From Pseudomonas cavernicola (GTDB lineage Bacteria; Pseudomonadota; Gammaproteobacteria; Pseudomonadales; Pseudomonadaceae), in assembly GCF_003596405.1 (NCBI RefSeq), contig NZ_QYUR01000002.1, positions 2,372,501 through 2,436,500 on the forward strand: DNA of 64,000 bases, in the 5' to 3' direction. The notes beneath the pieces are model-generated. The model searched no databases and had not been told where the DNA came from. It saw only the letters and a program-made list of their open reading frames with translations. Each line of letters opens with the position of its first letter. The stretch's first letter is position 1. The translations under genes and the position numbers were made by a program. This document shows positions 28,918-39,002 of this stretch, piece by piece.

Positions 28918-29122
28918 GAAAAGCCCCGCAAGTGCGCAAGCCGTTCAGTAAAAGTGTTGATGGACTGAGCTGAAAGGCATGCCCTACCTGGGCCGAAGAA
29001 CAGAAAACCCTCGGAAGATAATTTCTCCGAGGGTTTTCTGTTTCTAGGCCCCGTGTTAGACAGGCTCAGCCACTCACTTTCAACACCTTAAGCGAACGGC
29101 TTGGCAAGTGCGGGGCTTTTCA
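28918..29122. repeat. 205-bp fold-back element with 13-bp terminal inverted repeats
   Basis: Ends TGAAAAGCCCCGC (28918-28930) and GCGGGGCTTTTCA (29110-29122) are exact complements. The similarity continues inward (AAGCCGTT / AACGGCTT; AAGTGTTGA / TCAACACCT; CTGAGCTG / CAGGCTCAG) to a central 16-bp hairpin. The whole sequence could fold into one long imperfect stem, like a MITE or large REP composite. I see no clear target-site duplication. It lies between the convergent nitrilase and gltX genes, at the edge of the non-backbone island. Confidence 0.6.
29000..29041. terminator. Bidirectional terminator between nitrilase and gltX
   Basis: A perfect 16-bp stem (ACAGAAAACCCTCGGA / TCCGAGGGTTTTCTGT) with a 10-base AT-rich loop at the centre of the fold-back element. 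T-rich runs in both directions suit two convergent genes. Confidence 0.75.
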
Positions 29123-29135
29123 CGACAGCAAGCGA

Positions 29136-30617
29136 TCAAGCAATCGCCTGTAGCACCTTCTCCCATTCCTTGGTTTCTTTCTTCGACACGCCACCCAACA
29201 GCTCGATCGCCTGACGCAGGCGGAAGCGCGTGAGGTCGGGGCCGAGAATCTCCATGGCATCCAATACCGATACCGAGCTGGCCTGACCGCTGATCGCCAC
29301 GAACATCAGCGGCATCGCATCACGCAGCTTCAGTTCCAGATGCTCGACCACCGCCTGGATGCAGCCCGTAATGTTGTCTTTTTCCCACTGACGCAAGGCC
29401 TCCAGCTTCCACAGGATCAGTTGCATGACCTGCCGCACCTGCTCGGGCGTGAGCTTCTTGTGCTCGAACAGCTTGACATCCAGCGGCAACGCACCGGCAA
29501 AGAAGAAGCTGGCCAACGGCGCGATCTGGCTGAGCGTCTCCACCCGTCCCTGCACATGCGGAGCAATCTTCATCAAGTATTCAGGGTTGAGCGCCCACTT
29601 CTGCACTTCCGCCGCGAACGCCTCGACGCTCAACTCGCGCATCCATTGGCCGTTCAGCCAAGAGAGCTTCTCCAGATCGAAAATCGGCCCACCGAGGGAA
29701 ACCCGCTGAATGTCGAAGTGCTCGACCATCTCATCGAGGGTGAACTTCTCGCGCTCGTCCGGCATCGACCAGCCCATGCGGCCGAGGTAGTTGAGCATCG
29801 CCTGCGGCAGAAAGCCCATGCGTTCGTAGAACGTGATCGAGGTGGGGTTCTTGCGCTTGGACAGCTTGCTCTTGTCCGGGTTGCGCAGCAGCGGCATGTA
29901 GCAGAGTTGCGGCTGCTCCCAACCGAAGTATTCGTACAGCTTGATCAGCTTGGGCGCTGACGGCAGCCACTCTTCACCACGCAGCACATGGGTGATACCC
30001 ATCAAATGGTCATCCACCACGTTGGCGAGGAAGTAGGTCGGCAGACCGTCGGTCTTCATCAGCACCTGCATGTCCATGCGATCCCAAGGAATCTCGACCT
30101 CGCCACGGAGCATATCCGGTACCACGCAGACGCCTTCGGTCGGCATCATCATGCGGGTCACATTCGGCTCGCCTGCCGCCAGACGCTGCCCCACTTCGTC
30201 TTTCGACAGGTGCATGCAAAGACCATCGTAGCGCGGGGTTTCCTTACGGTCGGTCTGCTCCGCACGCAGCTTGTCCAAACGCTCGGCAGTGCAGAAGCAA
30301 TGGAAGGCATGGCCTTTTTCCACCAACTCGGCGTTGTATTTCTGGTAGATCGGGCCTCGCTCGCTCTGCCGATACGGGCCATGTGGGCCGCCCACATCCG
30401 GGCCTTCGCTCCACTCGATACCCAGCCAGCGCAACGCGTCGTAAATCTGTTGTTCGGACTCGCGAGTCGAACGTACCTGGTCGGTATCTTCGATACGCAG
30501 GATGAACTCACCGCCGTGCTGGCGAGCGAAGCACAGGTTGAACAGGGCAATGTAGGCGGTGCCAACATGCGGGTCGCCAGTAGGTGACGGCGCAATACGG
30601 GTACGGACGGTGGTCAT
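29136..30617 (-). CDS. gltX: Glutamyl-tRNA synthetase
   Basis: Class I synthetase charging tRNA-Glu, 493 residues from the ATG at 30617. The HIGH-type motif is at [13 protein letters not shown] (11-23) and the KMSKS-type motif is [28 protein letters not shown] and the anticodon-binding C-terminal part ([19 protein letters not shown]) are present. It lies near two tRNA-Glu genes, from which it is now separated by the nitrilase island. Confidence 0.97.
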   Translation of the reverse strand: MTTVRTRIAPSPTGDPHVGTAYIALFNLCFARQHGGEFILRIEDTDQVRSTRESEQQIYDALRWLGIEWSEGPDVGGPHGPYRQSERGPIYQKYNAELVEKGHAFHCFCTAERLDKLRAEQTDRKETPRYDGLCMHLSKDEVGQRLAAGEPNVTRMMMPTEGVCVVPDMLRGEVEIPWDRMDMQVLMKTDGLPTYFLANVVDDHLMGITHVLRGEEWLPSAPKLIKLYEYFGWEQPQLCYMPLLRNPDKSKLSKRKNPTSITFYERMGFLPQAMLNYLGRMGWSMPDEREKFTLDEMVEHFDIQRVSLGGPIFDLEKLSWLNGQWMRELSVEAFAAEVQKWALNPEYLMKIAPHVQGRVETLSQIAPLASFFFAGALPLDVKLFEHKKLTPEQVRQVMQLILWKLEALRQWEKDNITGCIQAVVEHLELKLRDAMPLMFVAISGQASSVSVLDAMEILGPDLTRFRLRQAIELLGGVSKKETKEWEKVLQAIA

Positions 30618-30695
30618 GGAGAGTCTCGAATAACGGATCAATTAAGGAGCCTCCGATTGACTCAAAGGCTCTCCGGCGCATGGCTGCGCCGTTTA

Positions 30696-31616
30696 TTAAA
30701 GCTGCAATGTTAACAGGCGCGCTGCCGTGGGCTCCAGCAACTGGCCGTCTTCGAGCGGCAGACTGCGCATCAGGAAATCCAAGAAGGCTTTCACCTTCAT
30801 CGCCTGGAAGCGTCGAGACGGATAGACCGCGTAGAGTTCACTGATCGGTAGCCGCGCCCCGGGCAGCAGCTCAATCAGCTGACCACTCTGCACCATCGCC
30901 TCACTGATCATCACTGGCAACCCGGCGATCCCCGCTCCGGCCAATGCCGCCTCGCGGGCGAAGGTGATGTTGTTGCAGGACAGCACGCGCTGGCAGGGGA
31001 TGCTTTCGCCGAGCAGCGGCCAGTACCGCGGCGAATCTTGCGGCAAGAGGATAGCGCGATGAGTGGCCAACTGCTCGGCCGTTACCGGCACACCATGGGC
31101 CGCCAGGTACGCAGGGCTGGCACACAGGCGCCGACTGCTGGCAAAGAGTTTGCGCGCGATCAGCGTGGAGTCCTGCGGCTGTCCGAGCAAAATGGCGATG
31201 TCTACGCCCTCTTCCACCGGGTCAACGTGACGCGAGGTGATCTCGGCCTCCGCCGTAATCTGCGGGTATTGACGCATGAACGCGCCGAGCACCCGGCCGA
31301 GAAGCAACTGGCCGAACTCGATCGGCGCGGTGATCCGCAGCAATCCCGAAGGTTCCTGCTGGAGCTGCATGACGGCCTGCTCGGCCTCGGCAAAGTCCAG
31401 CATGATCTGCCGGCAACGCTCGTAGTACGCCTGACCGACCTCGGTCAGGCGCAATTTGCGCGTGGTGCGGTTCAGCAGACGCACACCGAGGCGCTCCTCC
31501 AACAGGGCGATACGGCGGCTGACCGTGGACTTCTGCATTCCCAAACCCAAGGCGGCCTGGGTGAAGCTGTGGCATTCCACCACCCGGGTAAAGATCAGCG
31601 CATCATCCAGCCCCAT
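30696..31616 (-). CDS. LysR-family regulator divergent from EmrAB-type pump
   Basis: 306 residues. The helix-turn-helix VVECHSFTQAALGLGMQKST / VSRRIALLEERLGVRLLNRT is of the CrgA/DmlR-like subgroup, followed by the effector domain (LLRITAPIEFGQLLLGRVLG; GIAGLPVMISEAM). It is transcribed away from the pump genes across 105 bp and most likely controls them; PA3135-like by position. Confidence 0.9.
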   Translation of the reverse strand: MGLDDALIFTRVVECHSFTQAALGLGMQKSTVSRRIALLEERLGVRLLNRTTRKLRLTEVGQAYYERCRQIMLDFAEAEQAVMQLQQEPSGLLRITAPIEFGQLLLGRVLGAFMRQYPQITAEAEITSRHVDPVEEGVDIAILLGQPQDSTLIARKLFASSRRLCASPAYLAAHGVPVTAEQLATHRAILLPQDSPRYWPLLGESIPCQRVLSCNNITFAREAALAGAGIAGLPVMISEAMVQSGQLIELLPGARLPISELYAVYPSRRFQAMKVKAFLDFLMRSLPLEDGQLLEPTAARLLTLQL

Positions 31617-31721
31617 GATTGTTCCTCATAAGCAACAAAGTTTCTGAATTGTAGCGGCTACATACTTAGAGGGAACACTGTTAGATTCGCTTACACTTTT
31701 GCCCGCACTTCGAGCACTCGC

Positions 31722-32768
31722 ATGCCTGCCCAACTGCAACGCCGCTTATTTATCTTCCTTGCCGCGCTCGGCCTGATCGTGCTCGCCTTCTTCGCTCACT
31801 GGTTCTTTATTGGCCGGTTTGTCGAAAGCACCGACAACGCCTACGTGCAGGGCGAGATCACACGCATCTCCAGTCAGCTCAGCGCGCGCATCGAAAAGGT
31901 TCTGGTGCAGGACAATCAGCATGTGCAAAAAGGTGAGTTGCTGGCGGTTCTGGAGGCCGACGACTTTCGTCTTGCCGTCGAGCGCGCACATGCCAACCTG
32001 GCGACCCGCGAAGCCGAACTGGCTCAGGCGCAGAGCAAACTGACCCAACAAGCCAGCATGATCGCCTCTAGTCAGGCCGACGTGTCGGCAACCCAGGCCA
32101 CTCTTGGCCGTACCCAGATCGACCTATCCCGCGCCCAGACCCTGCGCAAACCTGGCTATGTCTCCGAAGAGCGCGTTACCACCCTGGCCGCCGATAGCCG
32201 CGTGGCCCGTTCGCAAGTGAGCAAGGCCGAAGCCGACCTGCAAGCTCAACGCCAGCAGATCAGCTCGCTTAACGCCGAGATCAAACGCCTCGACGCGCAG
32301 ATCGCCAATGCCCGCGCCGAACTCACCCAAGCCGAGCTGAACCTCAGCCGTACCGAAATCCGCGCCCCTATCAGCGGCTTGGTTGGCCAGCGTGCCTCAC
32401 GCACCGGTCAGTACGTACAAATAGGCGCCTACCTGATGTCTCTGGTCCCGGATGAAGACATCTGGATTCAGGCTAACTTCAAGGAAACCCAGATCGGCCC
32501 AATGCTAGCCGGGCAAAAGGCTGAACTGGTGTTCGACGCCTATCCGGATACGCCAATTGACGGCACGGTCGAAAGCCTGTTCGCTGCCTCCGGCGCGCAG
32601 TTCAGCTTACTGCCGCCAGACAACGCCACCGGCAACTTCACCAAGGTGGTGCAGCGCATTCCAGTGAAACTGACCTTTGCCGCGGACAACCTATTGAAGG
32701 GCAAGATTCGTCCAGGCATGTCCGTGACGGTCAAGGTCGACATCAAGGCCGGCAACAGTGGCAGCTGA
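31722..32768 (+). CDS. HlyD/EmrA-type membrane fusion protein
   Basis: 348-residue periplasmic adaptor. One N-terminal helix (about 8-29), then ESTDNAYVQGEITRISSQ (barrel-sandwich start), a long helical hairpin at about 85-210 rich in Gln/Ala, RTEIRAPISGLVGQRASRTG (lipoyl half) and PDEDIWIQANFKETQIGPM with a beta-barrel domain. It links the inner-membrane exporter encoded next to an outer-membrane channel that is not encoded here. It overlaps the exporter gene by 11 bases. Confidence 0.93.
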   Translation: MPAQLQRRLFIFLAALGLIVLAFFAHWFFIGRFVESTDNAYVQGEITRISSQLSARIEKVLVQDNQHVQKGELLAVLEADDFRLAVERAHANLATREAELAQAQSKLTQQASMIASSQADVSATQATLGRTQIDLSRAQTLRKPGYVSEERVTTLAADSRVARSQVSKAEADLQAQRQQISSLNAEIKRLDAQIANARAELTQAELNLSRTEIRAPISGLVGQRASRTGQYVQIGAYLMSLVPDEDIWIQANFKETQIGPMLAGQKAELVFDAYPDTPIDGTVESLFAASGAQFSLLPPDNATGNFTKVVQRIPVKLTFAADNLLKGKIRPGMSVTVKVDIKAGNSGS

Positions 32769-34308
32769 TGCGCTGATTCGCCCTACCGCGGAGCCGAGCC
32801 GACGCGACTGGATTGCGGTAATGAGCGCCATGCTCGGTGCTTTTATGGCGGTGTTGGATATCCAGATCACCAACTCATCGCTGAAGGACATCCAGGGCGC
32901 ACTCTCCGCCACCCTGGAAGAAGGCTCGTGGATCTCCACTTCCTACCTGGTGGCCGAGATCATCATGATCCCGCTCACTGCCTGGCTGGTGCAGTTGCTT
33001 TCTGCACGGCGCTTGGCGGTCTATGTCTCCATTGGCTTCCTGATCGCCTCTCTGCTCTGCTCGATGGCTTGGAGCCTGGAGAGCATGATCGTCTTCCGAG
33101 CCCTGCAGGGCTTTACCGGCGGCGCGCTGATCCCACTGGCGTTCACCTTGACGCTGATTAAACTACCGGAACACCACCGCGCCAAAGGCATGGCGCTGTT
33201 CGCGCTAACAGCCACGTTCGCCCCCTCCATCGGCCCCACGCTCGGCGGCTGGCTGACGGAAAACTTCGGCTGGGAATACATCTTCTACATCAACGTGCCG
33301 CCTGGGCTATTGATGATTGCCGGGCTGCTCTATGGCCTGGAAAAGAAGGCGCCACACTGGGAGCTACTAAAAAGCACCGACTACGCGGGTATCGTCACGC
33401 TAGGGGTAGGTCTTGGCTGCCTGCAGGTTTTTCTCGAGGAAGGCCATCGTAAGGATTGGCTGGAGTCCAACCTGATCGTCAGCCTCGGCAGCATTGCCCT
33501 GGCCAGCCTGATTTGCTTCGTGATCTTGCAGCTGTCCAAGCCCAACCCGCTGATCAACCTGGGCATCTTGCGCAACCGCAACTTCGGCCTCTCGAGTATT
33601 TCTAGCCTGGGCCTGGGCGCCGGATTGTACGGTTCGATCTACCTGTTGCCGCTCTATCTGGCGCAGATCCAAAACTACAACGCCATGCAAATCGGCGAAG
33701 TGATCATGTGGATGGGCATTCCGCAGCTGTTCTTGATTCCGCTGGTGCCGAAGCTGATGAAGATCATTTCACCGAAATGGCTTTGCGCGCTGGGCTTTGG
33801 CTTGTTCGGCTTCGCCAGTTATGCTTCTGGCGTGCTGAACCTGGACTTTGCCGGCCCGCAGTTCAACCAGATCCAGCTACTGCGCGCGCTCGGCCAGCCG
33901 CTGATCATGGTGACTATCTCGCTGATCGCCACGGCCTACATCCTGCCGCAGGATGCCGGCTCGGCCTCAAGCCTGTTCAACATTTTGCGCAACCTCGGCG
34001 GCGCCATCGGCATCGCGCTGCTTGCCACCCTGCTGGACAGTCGCGCCAAGACCTATTTCGATTATCTGCGTGAAGCCATCGTCCCGAGCAACCCGCAAGT
34101 GGCCGAACGCCTGACATTGCTGGCGGAAAAGCTCGGCAATGAACAGGCTGCACTGGGCAAGCTGAGCGAGATCGCGCATCAGCAGGCGGCGATCATGGCT
34201 TACAATGACGCCTTCCATTTTGTCGGCATCGCTCTCGGCATCAGCATGCTCGCCGTGCTGCTGACTCGTTCGCTGCCAGCTGGCGCCCAAGGCGGCGCTG
34301 CTCATTGA
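32758..34308 (+). CDS. EmrB/QacA-type DHA2 drug exporter
   Basis: 516 residues, 14-helix MFS exporter. Motifs LDIQITNSSLKDIQGALSAT (helix 1 motif D1 region), ARRLAVYVSIGFLIAS and ALQGFTGGALIPLAFTLTL, plus motif C-like APSIGPTLGGWLTE. It starts with GTG inside the end of the adaptor gene, so translation is coupled. Likely extrudes lipophilic drugs or weak acids; the substrate cannot be read. Confidence 0.93.
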   Translation: MAADALIRPTAEPSRRDWIAVMSAMLGAFMAVLDIQITNSSLKDIQGALSATLEEGSWISTSYLVAEIIMIPLTAWLVQLLSARRLAVYVSIGFLIASLLCSMAWSLESMIVFRALQGFTGGALIPLAFTLTLIKLPEHHRAKGMALFALTATFAPSIGPTLGGWLTENFGWEYIFYINVPPGLLMIAGLLYGLEKKAPHWELLKSTDYAGIVTLGVGLGCLQVFLEEGHRKDWLESNLIVSLGSIALASLICFVILQLSKPNPLINLGILRNRNFGLSSISSLGLGAGLYGSIYLLPLYLAQIQNYNAMQIGEVIMWMGIPQLFLIPLVPKLMKIISPKWLCALGFGLFGFASYASGVLNLDFAGPQFNQIQLLRALGQPLIMVTISLIATAYILPQDAGSASSLFNILRNLGGAIGIALLATLLDSRAKTYFDYLREAIVPSNPQVAERLTLLAEKLGNEQAALGKLSEIAHQQAAIMAYNDAFHFVGIALGISMLAVLLTRSLPAGAQGGAAH

Positions 34309-34312
34309 CCAC

Positions 34313-34337
34313 ACGCCGGCTTGCGCCGGCGTTGTTA
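34313..34337 (+). terminator. Terminator after the exporter gene
   Basis: An 8-bp GC stem (ACGCCGGC / GCCGGCGT) with a TTGC loop and a TGTTATT tail, four bases beyond the exporter stop. It separates the pump operon from the EamA gene. Confidence 0.65.
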
Positions 34338-34350
34338 TTCCAGGCTTGCC

Positions 34351-35250
34351 ATGTCCGCAACCGCATCCCGTACCCGTTCGCTTCTGCTGATTGGCGCGTT
34401 CGCCGCTATCTATATCGGTTGGGGTACCACGTACCTGGCCAACCACTTCCTGCTGCGCGAATTGCCACCCTTCGTCATCGCCACCTTGCGCTTCTTCTTC
34501 GCCGGCAGCCTGGCCTTGGCCTGGGTACTGCTCAGTGGCCAGGCGCGCATGCAACGCAGCGACTGGGGCGGCGCCTTTATTGGCGGCTTGCTGTTGATCA
34601 CGGTCGGCCAGGGCGCGCTGCTTTACGCCAACCAATACCTGCCCACCGGCTTGCTGGCGATGCTCTACACCACCCTGCCACTGTGGAGTGTGGCGCTGGA
34701 GTGGCTGCTCGGCGACCGCCCGCCGCTCTGGGTACTCTGCGGCCTAGCATTGGCCTCGGGCGGCATTGTGTTGCTGATGAGTAATGGCCTGGGCAGTGCG
34801 GCGACCGCACAGCAGTGGTTTGCCGGCAGCCTGGTGGTGATCGCCACCCTGCTCTGGGCAGTCGGCGCCTGGTGGCTGCGCAGTCGCCCGTCGTTTCGCT
34901 CTAATTGGCTGGGAATGAGCCTGCAAATGCTGATCGGTGCGGCACTGCTCGCGCTCTTCGGGCTGCGGCGCGGGGAGTGGCAGGGCGTGCAGTTTGCCGA
35001 GCTATCCCAACAGGGCTGGCTGTGGCTGGCGTACTTAGTAATACCGGTAAGTCTCGGCGTGTATCCGGCGTATTTTTGGCTGCTTCGCGAAGTAAGGCCG
35101 AGCCTGGTGTCGACCTTTGCCTTCGTCAACCCGCTGATTGCCCTGCTGCTCGGCTATCTGCTGCTGGATGAAAGCCTGAGCCTCACAGCCCTGCTGGCTT
35201 GTCTCGCGACGCTCGGCGGGGTGATGCTGATCATTTTCGGTCGCCGTTGA
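34351..35250 (+). CDS. EamA-family (DMT) exporter
   Basis: 299 residues with ten predicted helices in two EamA repeats: LLLIGAFAAIYIGWGTTYLA (helix 1), PPFVIATLRFFFAG, LPTGLLAMLYTTLPLWSVAL, second repeat LVVIATLLWAVGAWWLRSR and RPSLVSTFAFVNPLIALLLG. The ATG at 34351 gives MSATASRTRSLLL; an earlier in-frame start falls in the terminator. Probably a metabolite or amino-acid exporter; no closer assignment is possible. It is on the same strand as the pump but behind a terminator. Confidence 0.9.
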   Translation: MSATASRTRSLLLIGAFAAIYIGWGTTYLANHFLLRELPPFVIATLRFFFAGSLALAWVLLSGQARMQRSDWGGAFIGGLLLITVGQGALLYANQYLPTGLLAMLYTTLPLWSVALEWLLGDRPPLWVLCGLALASGGIVLLMSNGLGSAATAQQWFAGSLVVIATLLWAVGAWWLRSRPSFRSNWLGMSLQMLIGAALLALFGLRRGEWQGVQFAELSQQGWLWLAYLVIPVSLGVYPAYFWLLREVRPSLVSTFAFVNPLIALLLGYLLLDESLSLTALLACLATLGGVMLIIFGRR

Positions 35251-35265
35251 GGCTACGCCGCTTTT

Positions 35266-35389
35266 GTAGGAGCGGCCCATGGCCGCGATATGCGCTGAGC
35301 GGATGTCAAGAGTGTTTCGCGGGGCGGCAGCCGTTCCATACGGCTTGCCGCATTTCCCACATCCATGTGGGTCACAGGCCCGCTCCTAC
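35266..35389. repeat. Paired REP elements (GTAGGAGCGG family)
   Basis: GTAGGAGCGGCCC with its local complement GGCCGC (35266-35286) and an inverted copy GCCCGCTCCTAC (35378-35389) frame about 124 bp between the EamA and uvrB genes. The paired, opposite arrangement is like BIME/REP doublets of Pseudomonas. The rest of the gap shows no gene. Confidence 0.65.
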
Positions 35390-35454
35390 GGAGGGCTTTG
35401 CCGGCAGGGGCGCTTGCCTCACCCCACAAGCCTGGAACCCGATAACAGCTCTAA

Positions 35455-37470
35455 TTACACCTGCAGCAAACGCTCGCGCAGCTTCTGAATCTCATCGCGC
35501 ATTTGCGCGGCGGCCTCGAACTCCAAATCGCGCGCCAACTGATACATCTTTTCCTCCAGCTGGCGGATGCGTTTAGTGATTTCGCTCGGCGAGCGCAGTT
35601 CGTTTTCGTAGCGGGCGCTCTCCTCCGCCGCCTTCGCCATCCCCTTGCGCTTGGTGCTACGTGAGCCGGGGACATTGGCACCTTCGAGGATGTCCTGAAC
35701 ATCCTTTTTCACGCCTTTCGGCGTGATCCCGTGCAACTCGTTATAAGCAATTTGTTTGTTGCGCCGCCGCTCGGTCTCGCCTATTGCCCGCTCCATCGAA
35801 CCGGTGATGCGATCGGCGTAGAGAATCGCCCGACCGTTGAGGTTCCGCGCGGCACGGCCGATAGTCTGGATCAGCGAACGCTCGGAACGCAGAAAACCCT
35901 CTTTGTCCGCATCGAGTATCGCTACCAGCGACACCTCGGGCATATCCAAGCCTTCGCGCAGCAAGTTGATGCCAACCAGTACATCGAAGGCGCCGATGCG
36001 CAGGTCGCGGATGATCTCCACGCGTTCAACGGTATCGATATCCGAGTGCAGGTAGCGCACGCGCACACCATGATCGGCCAGGTAGTCAGTCAAATCCTCG
36101 GCCATGCGCTTGGTCAGCGTGGTGACCAACACCCGCTCTTCTATCGCGACGCGCTTTTTGATTTCCGACAGCAAGTCGTCCACCTGGGTGGTGGCTGGGC
36201 GCACTTCGATCTGCGGATCGACCAGACCGGTTGGCCGCACCAGTTGCTCGATTACCCGGCCGGCATGCTCGGCCTCGTAGTTGCCAGGCGTCGCGGAGAC
36301 GAAGATGGTTTGCGGGCTGATCGCCTCCCACTCATCGAAGCGCATCGGCCGATTGTCCAACGCCGAGGGCAGGCGGAAACCGTACTCGACCAGCGTTTCC
36401 TTGCGCGAACGGTCGCCTTTATACATGGCACCGACCTGCGGCACGCTGACGTGAGACTCGTCGATCACCAGCAGCGCGTTAGCCGGCAAATAGTCATACA
36501 GGGTCGGCGGCGCCTCCCCCGAACCGCGGCCGGAGAGGTAGCGCGAGTAGTTTTCGATGCCGTTGCAGTAACCCAGCTCGAGGATCATCTCCAGATCGAA
36601 GCGGGTACGCTGCTCCAAACGCTGCGCCTCCACCAGTTTGTTGGTGCTGCGCAGGTATTCCAGGCGCTCCTTCAACTCCACTTTGATATTTTCCACCGCC
36701 TCCAGCAGCTTCTCCCGCGGAGTCACGTAGTGGCTCTTGGGATAGAGGGTGTAGCGCGGCAACTTGCGCAGCACCTCGCCGGTCAGCGGATCGAACGAGG
36801 CAATATTCTCCACCTCCTCGTCGAACAGCTCGATGCGGATGGCCTCCAGATCCGATTCGGCTGGGAATACATCGATCACATCGCCGCGCACGCGAAAGGT
36901 CGCACGAGCGAAGTCCATGTCATTGCGGGTGTACTGCAGATCGGCCAAACGTCGCAGCAACGCGCGCTGATCCATTTTGTCGCCGCGATCGATGTGCAGC
37001 ACCATTTTCAGGTACGACTCGGGATCGCCCAAACCGTAGATGCACGACACCGTGGTAACGATGATCGCGTCCGGCCGCTCCAGCAGCGCCTTGGTCGCCG
37101 AGAGGCGCATCTGTTCGATATGATCGTTGATCGAGGCGTCCTTCTCGATAAAGGTATCGGAGGATGGCACGTAGGCTTCCGGCTGGTAGTAGTCGTAATA
37201 GGATACGAAGTACTCCACCGAGTTATTCGGGAAGAAACCCTTGAACTCACCATAGAGCTGCGCCGCCAAGGTTTTATTCGGCGCCAGCACCAAGGTCGGG
37301 CGCTGCACCTGAGCAATCACGTTGGCGATGCTGAAGGTCTTGCCGGAGCCGGTCACCCCCAGCAATGTCTGGTGCGAAAGCCCTGCCTCCAGACCTTCCA
37401 CCATCTGTCGAATAGCCTCGGGCTGATCACCGGCCGGCTGAAAACGGGTCACGAGTTGAAACTGCGACAT
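35455..37470 (-). CDS. uvrB: Excinuclease ABC subunit B
   Basis: DNA helicase-like damage-verification subunit of nucleotide excision repair, 671 residues. Walker [10 protein letters not shown] (Lys44), beta-hairpin [16 protein letters not shown]-type [27 protein letters not shown] (helicase motif VI) and the C-terminal UVR domain [20 protein letters not shown] that contacts UvrC. The region just upstream shows no LexA-type CTGT-N8-ACAG box. Confidence 0.97.
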   Translation of the reverse strand: MSQFQLVTRFQPAGDQPEAIRQMVEGLEAGLSHQTLLGVTGSGKTFSIANVIAQVQRPTLVLAPNKTLAAQLYGEFKGFFPNNSVEYFVSYYDYYQPEAYVPSSDTFIEKDASINDHIEQMRLSATKALLERPDAIIVTTVSCIYGLGDPESYLKMVLHIDRGDKMDQRALLRRLADLQYTRNDMDFARATFRVRGDVIDVFPAESDLEAIRIELFDEEVENIASFDPLTGEVLRKLPRYTLYPKSHYVTPREKLLEAVENIKVELKERLEYLRSTNKLVEAQRLEQRTRFDLEMILELGYCNGIENYSRYLSGRGSGEAPPTLYDYLPANALLVIDESHVSVPQVGAMYKGDRSRKETLVEYGFRLPSALDNRPMRFDEWEAISPQTIFVSATPGNYEAEHAGRVIEQLVRPTGLVDPQIEVRPATTQVDDLLSEIKKRVAIEERVLVTTLTKRMAEDLTDYLADHGVRVRYLHSDIDTVERVEIIRDLRIGAFDVLVGINLLREGLDMPEVSLVAILDADKEGFLRSERSLIQTIGRAARNLNGRAILYADRITGSMERAIGETERRRNKQIAYNELHGITPKGVKKDVQDILEGANVPGSRSTKRKGMAKAAEESARYENELRSPSEITKRIRQLEEKMYQLARDLEFEAAAQMRDEIQKLRERLLQV

Positions 37471-37561
37471 AACCTACCTCGACAAATGGTTGTGACGCGG
37501 CCATAGAGCTTGCGTCAAACCTGGCGTAAAGCGTGCCTGCGATATCGCCGCACGCAACCTT

Positions 37562-37580
37562 GGCCGCTATAATAGCGGCC
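37562..37580. promoter_or_regulatory. Palindrome overlapping a TATAAT box upstream of the aminotransferase gene
   Basis: GGCCGCTAT-A-ATAGCGGCC is a perfect 9-1-9 inverted repeat containing TATAAT (37568-37573), 85-96 bases before the aminotransferase start. No good -35 is seen at the right distance. It may be an operator over a promoter shared with divergent uvrB; tentative. Confidence 0.4.
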
Positions 37581-37657
37581 CACTTGCGCAACCCCCTAGC
37601 ATCAGTCGTAGCGGGGTGTTGCTTGGCTTCCCACCCTCCTCTTCGAGCTGCCGCATA

Positions 37658-38854
37658 ATGAGTTTGTTCTCTGCCGTCGAAATGGCTCCGCGCGACCCTA
37701 TCCTGGGCCTAAACGAAGCGTTCAACGCCGACACCCGCACGACCAAGGTCAACCTGGGCGTAGGCGTTTACTACAACGAAGAGGGCCGAATTCCGCTGCT
37801 ACGCGCAGTGGCGGAAGCTGAGCAAGCCCGCATCGCAGCCCATGCACCGCGCGGCTACCTACCGATCGAGGGCATTGCCGCCTACGACCAGGCCGTGCAA
37901 AAACTGATCTTCGGTACCGACTCCAACCTGCTGGCCGAAGGCCGCGTGGTCACCACCCAGGCAATCGGTGGCACTGGCGCACTGAAAATCGGCGCCGACT
38001 TTCTCAAGCGCCTGCTGCCGGACGCAGTTGTCGCCATCAGTGACCCAAGCTGGGAAAACCACCGCGCACTGTTCGAATCAGCCGGCTTTCCCGTCCAGAA
38101 TTATCGCTACTACGACGCCAGCAGCAATGGCGTAAACCGCGCTGGCCTGCTGGAAGACCTGAAGGCCCTACCACCACGCTCGATCGTGGTGCTGCACGCT
38201 TGCTGCCACAACCCGACCGGTGTCGATCTGAACCTTGAGGACTGGGGAAAAATTCTCGAAGTGCTGAAGGCGCAGAACCACGTGCCGTTCCTCGACATCG
38301 CTTACCAAGGCTTTGGCGATGGCATCGAGGAAGACGCCGCCGCCGTGCGCCTGTTCGCCAAATCCGGGCTGACCTTCTTCGTCTCCAGCTCCTTCTCCAA
38401 ATCCTTCTCGCTGTATGGCGAGCGGGTTGGCGCGCTGTCCATCGTCACCGAGTCGAAAGAACAAGCGGCTAAGGTGCTCTCGCAGGTCAAACGGGTGATC
38501 CGCACCAATTACTCCAACCCGCCGACCCATGGCGCCACCGTGGTCGCCGCAGTCCTGAACAGCCCCGAGCTGCGCGCCCTCTGGGAAGAGGAACTGGGCG
38601 AAATGCGCACTCGCATTCGTGCCATGCGTGTGGCCATGGTTGAGCAACTCACCGCACAAGGCGCTAAACGCGACTTCAGCTTCGTCGCCCGCCAACGCGG
38701 CATGTTCTCTTACTCCGGCCTGACTGCCGAGCAAGTCGAGCGCCTGAAGAATGAGTTCGGTATCTACGCTGTGAGCACTGGCCGCATCTGCGTTGCCGCG
38801 TTAAACAACAACAATTTGAGTGCCGTCACCAGCGCCATCGCCAAGGTACTGTGA
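37658..38854 (+). CDS. tyrB: Aromatic amino acid aminotransferase (aspartate aminotransferase fold)
   Basis: 398 residues, subgroup I-alpha PLP enzyme. MSLFSAVEMAPRDPILGLNE is the typical start (ATG at 37658). GGTGALKIGADFL, ACCHNPTGVDL, DIAYQGFGDG and the PLP-binding Lys in SSSFSKSFSLYGERVGA are visible, with the substrate Arg in the C-terminal STGRICVAALN. It catalyses transamination of phenylalanine/tyrosine or aspartate; the position beside uvrB matches PA3139, annotated tyrB. Aspartate preference cannot be ruled out. Confidence 0.92.
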   Translation: MSLFSAVEMAPRDPILGLNEAFNADTRTTKVNLGVGVYYNEEGRIPLLRAVAEAEQARIAAHAPRGYLPIEGIAAYDQAVQKLIFGTDSNLLAEGRVVTTQAIGGTGALKIGADFLKRLLPDAVVAISDPSWENHRALFESAGFPVQNYRYYDASSNGVNRAGLLEDLKALPPRSIVVLHACCHNPTGVDLNLEDWGKILEVLKAQNHVPFLDIAYQGFGDGIEEDAAAVRLFAKSGLTFFVSSSFSKSFSLYGERVGALSIVTESKEQAAKVLSQVKRVIRTNYSNPPTHGATVVAAVLNSPELRALWEEELGEMRTRIRAMRVAMVEQLTAQGAKRDFSFVARQRGMFSYSGLTAEQVERLKNEFGIYAVSTGRICVAALNNNNLSAVTSAIAKVL

Positions 38855-38881
38855 AACACCTAAAGGGAAGTTAGCGAAAGC

Positions 38882-38909
38882 TTGACTTCCCCTTCATAAT
38901 CAGTAGGAT
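38882..38909 (+). promoter_or_regulatory. Promoter of tRNA-Asn
   Basis: TTGACT (38882-38887), a 16-base spacer and TAGGAT (38904-38909), ending 12 bases before the mature tRNA. Confidence 0.6.
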
Positions 38910-38921
38910 ACGAATCGTTGT

Positions 38922-38997
<76 letters not shown>

Positions 38998-39002
38998 AAT
39001 TC

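Noticed and set aside
35731..37506. 591-codon plus-strand open frame opposite uvrB
   Set aside because: Antisense shadow of uvrB; rich in Gln/His/Arg with no domain.
37471..37657. LexA box upstream of uvrB
   Set aside because: No CTGT-N8-ACAG site is present; the only strong dyad is GGCCGCTAT-A-ATAGCGGCC, which is unlike an SOS box.
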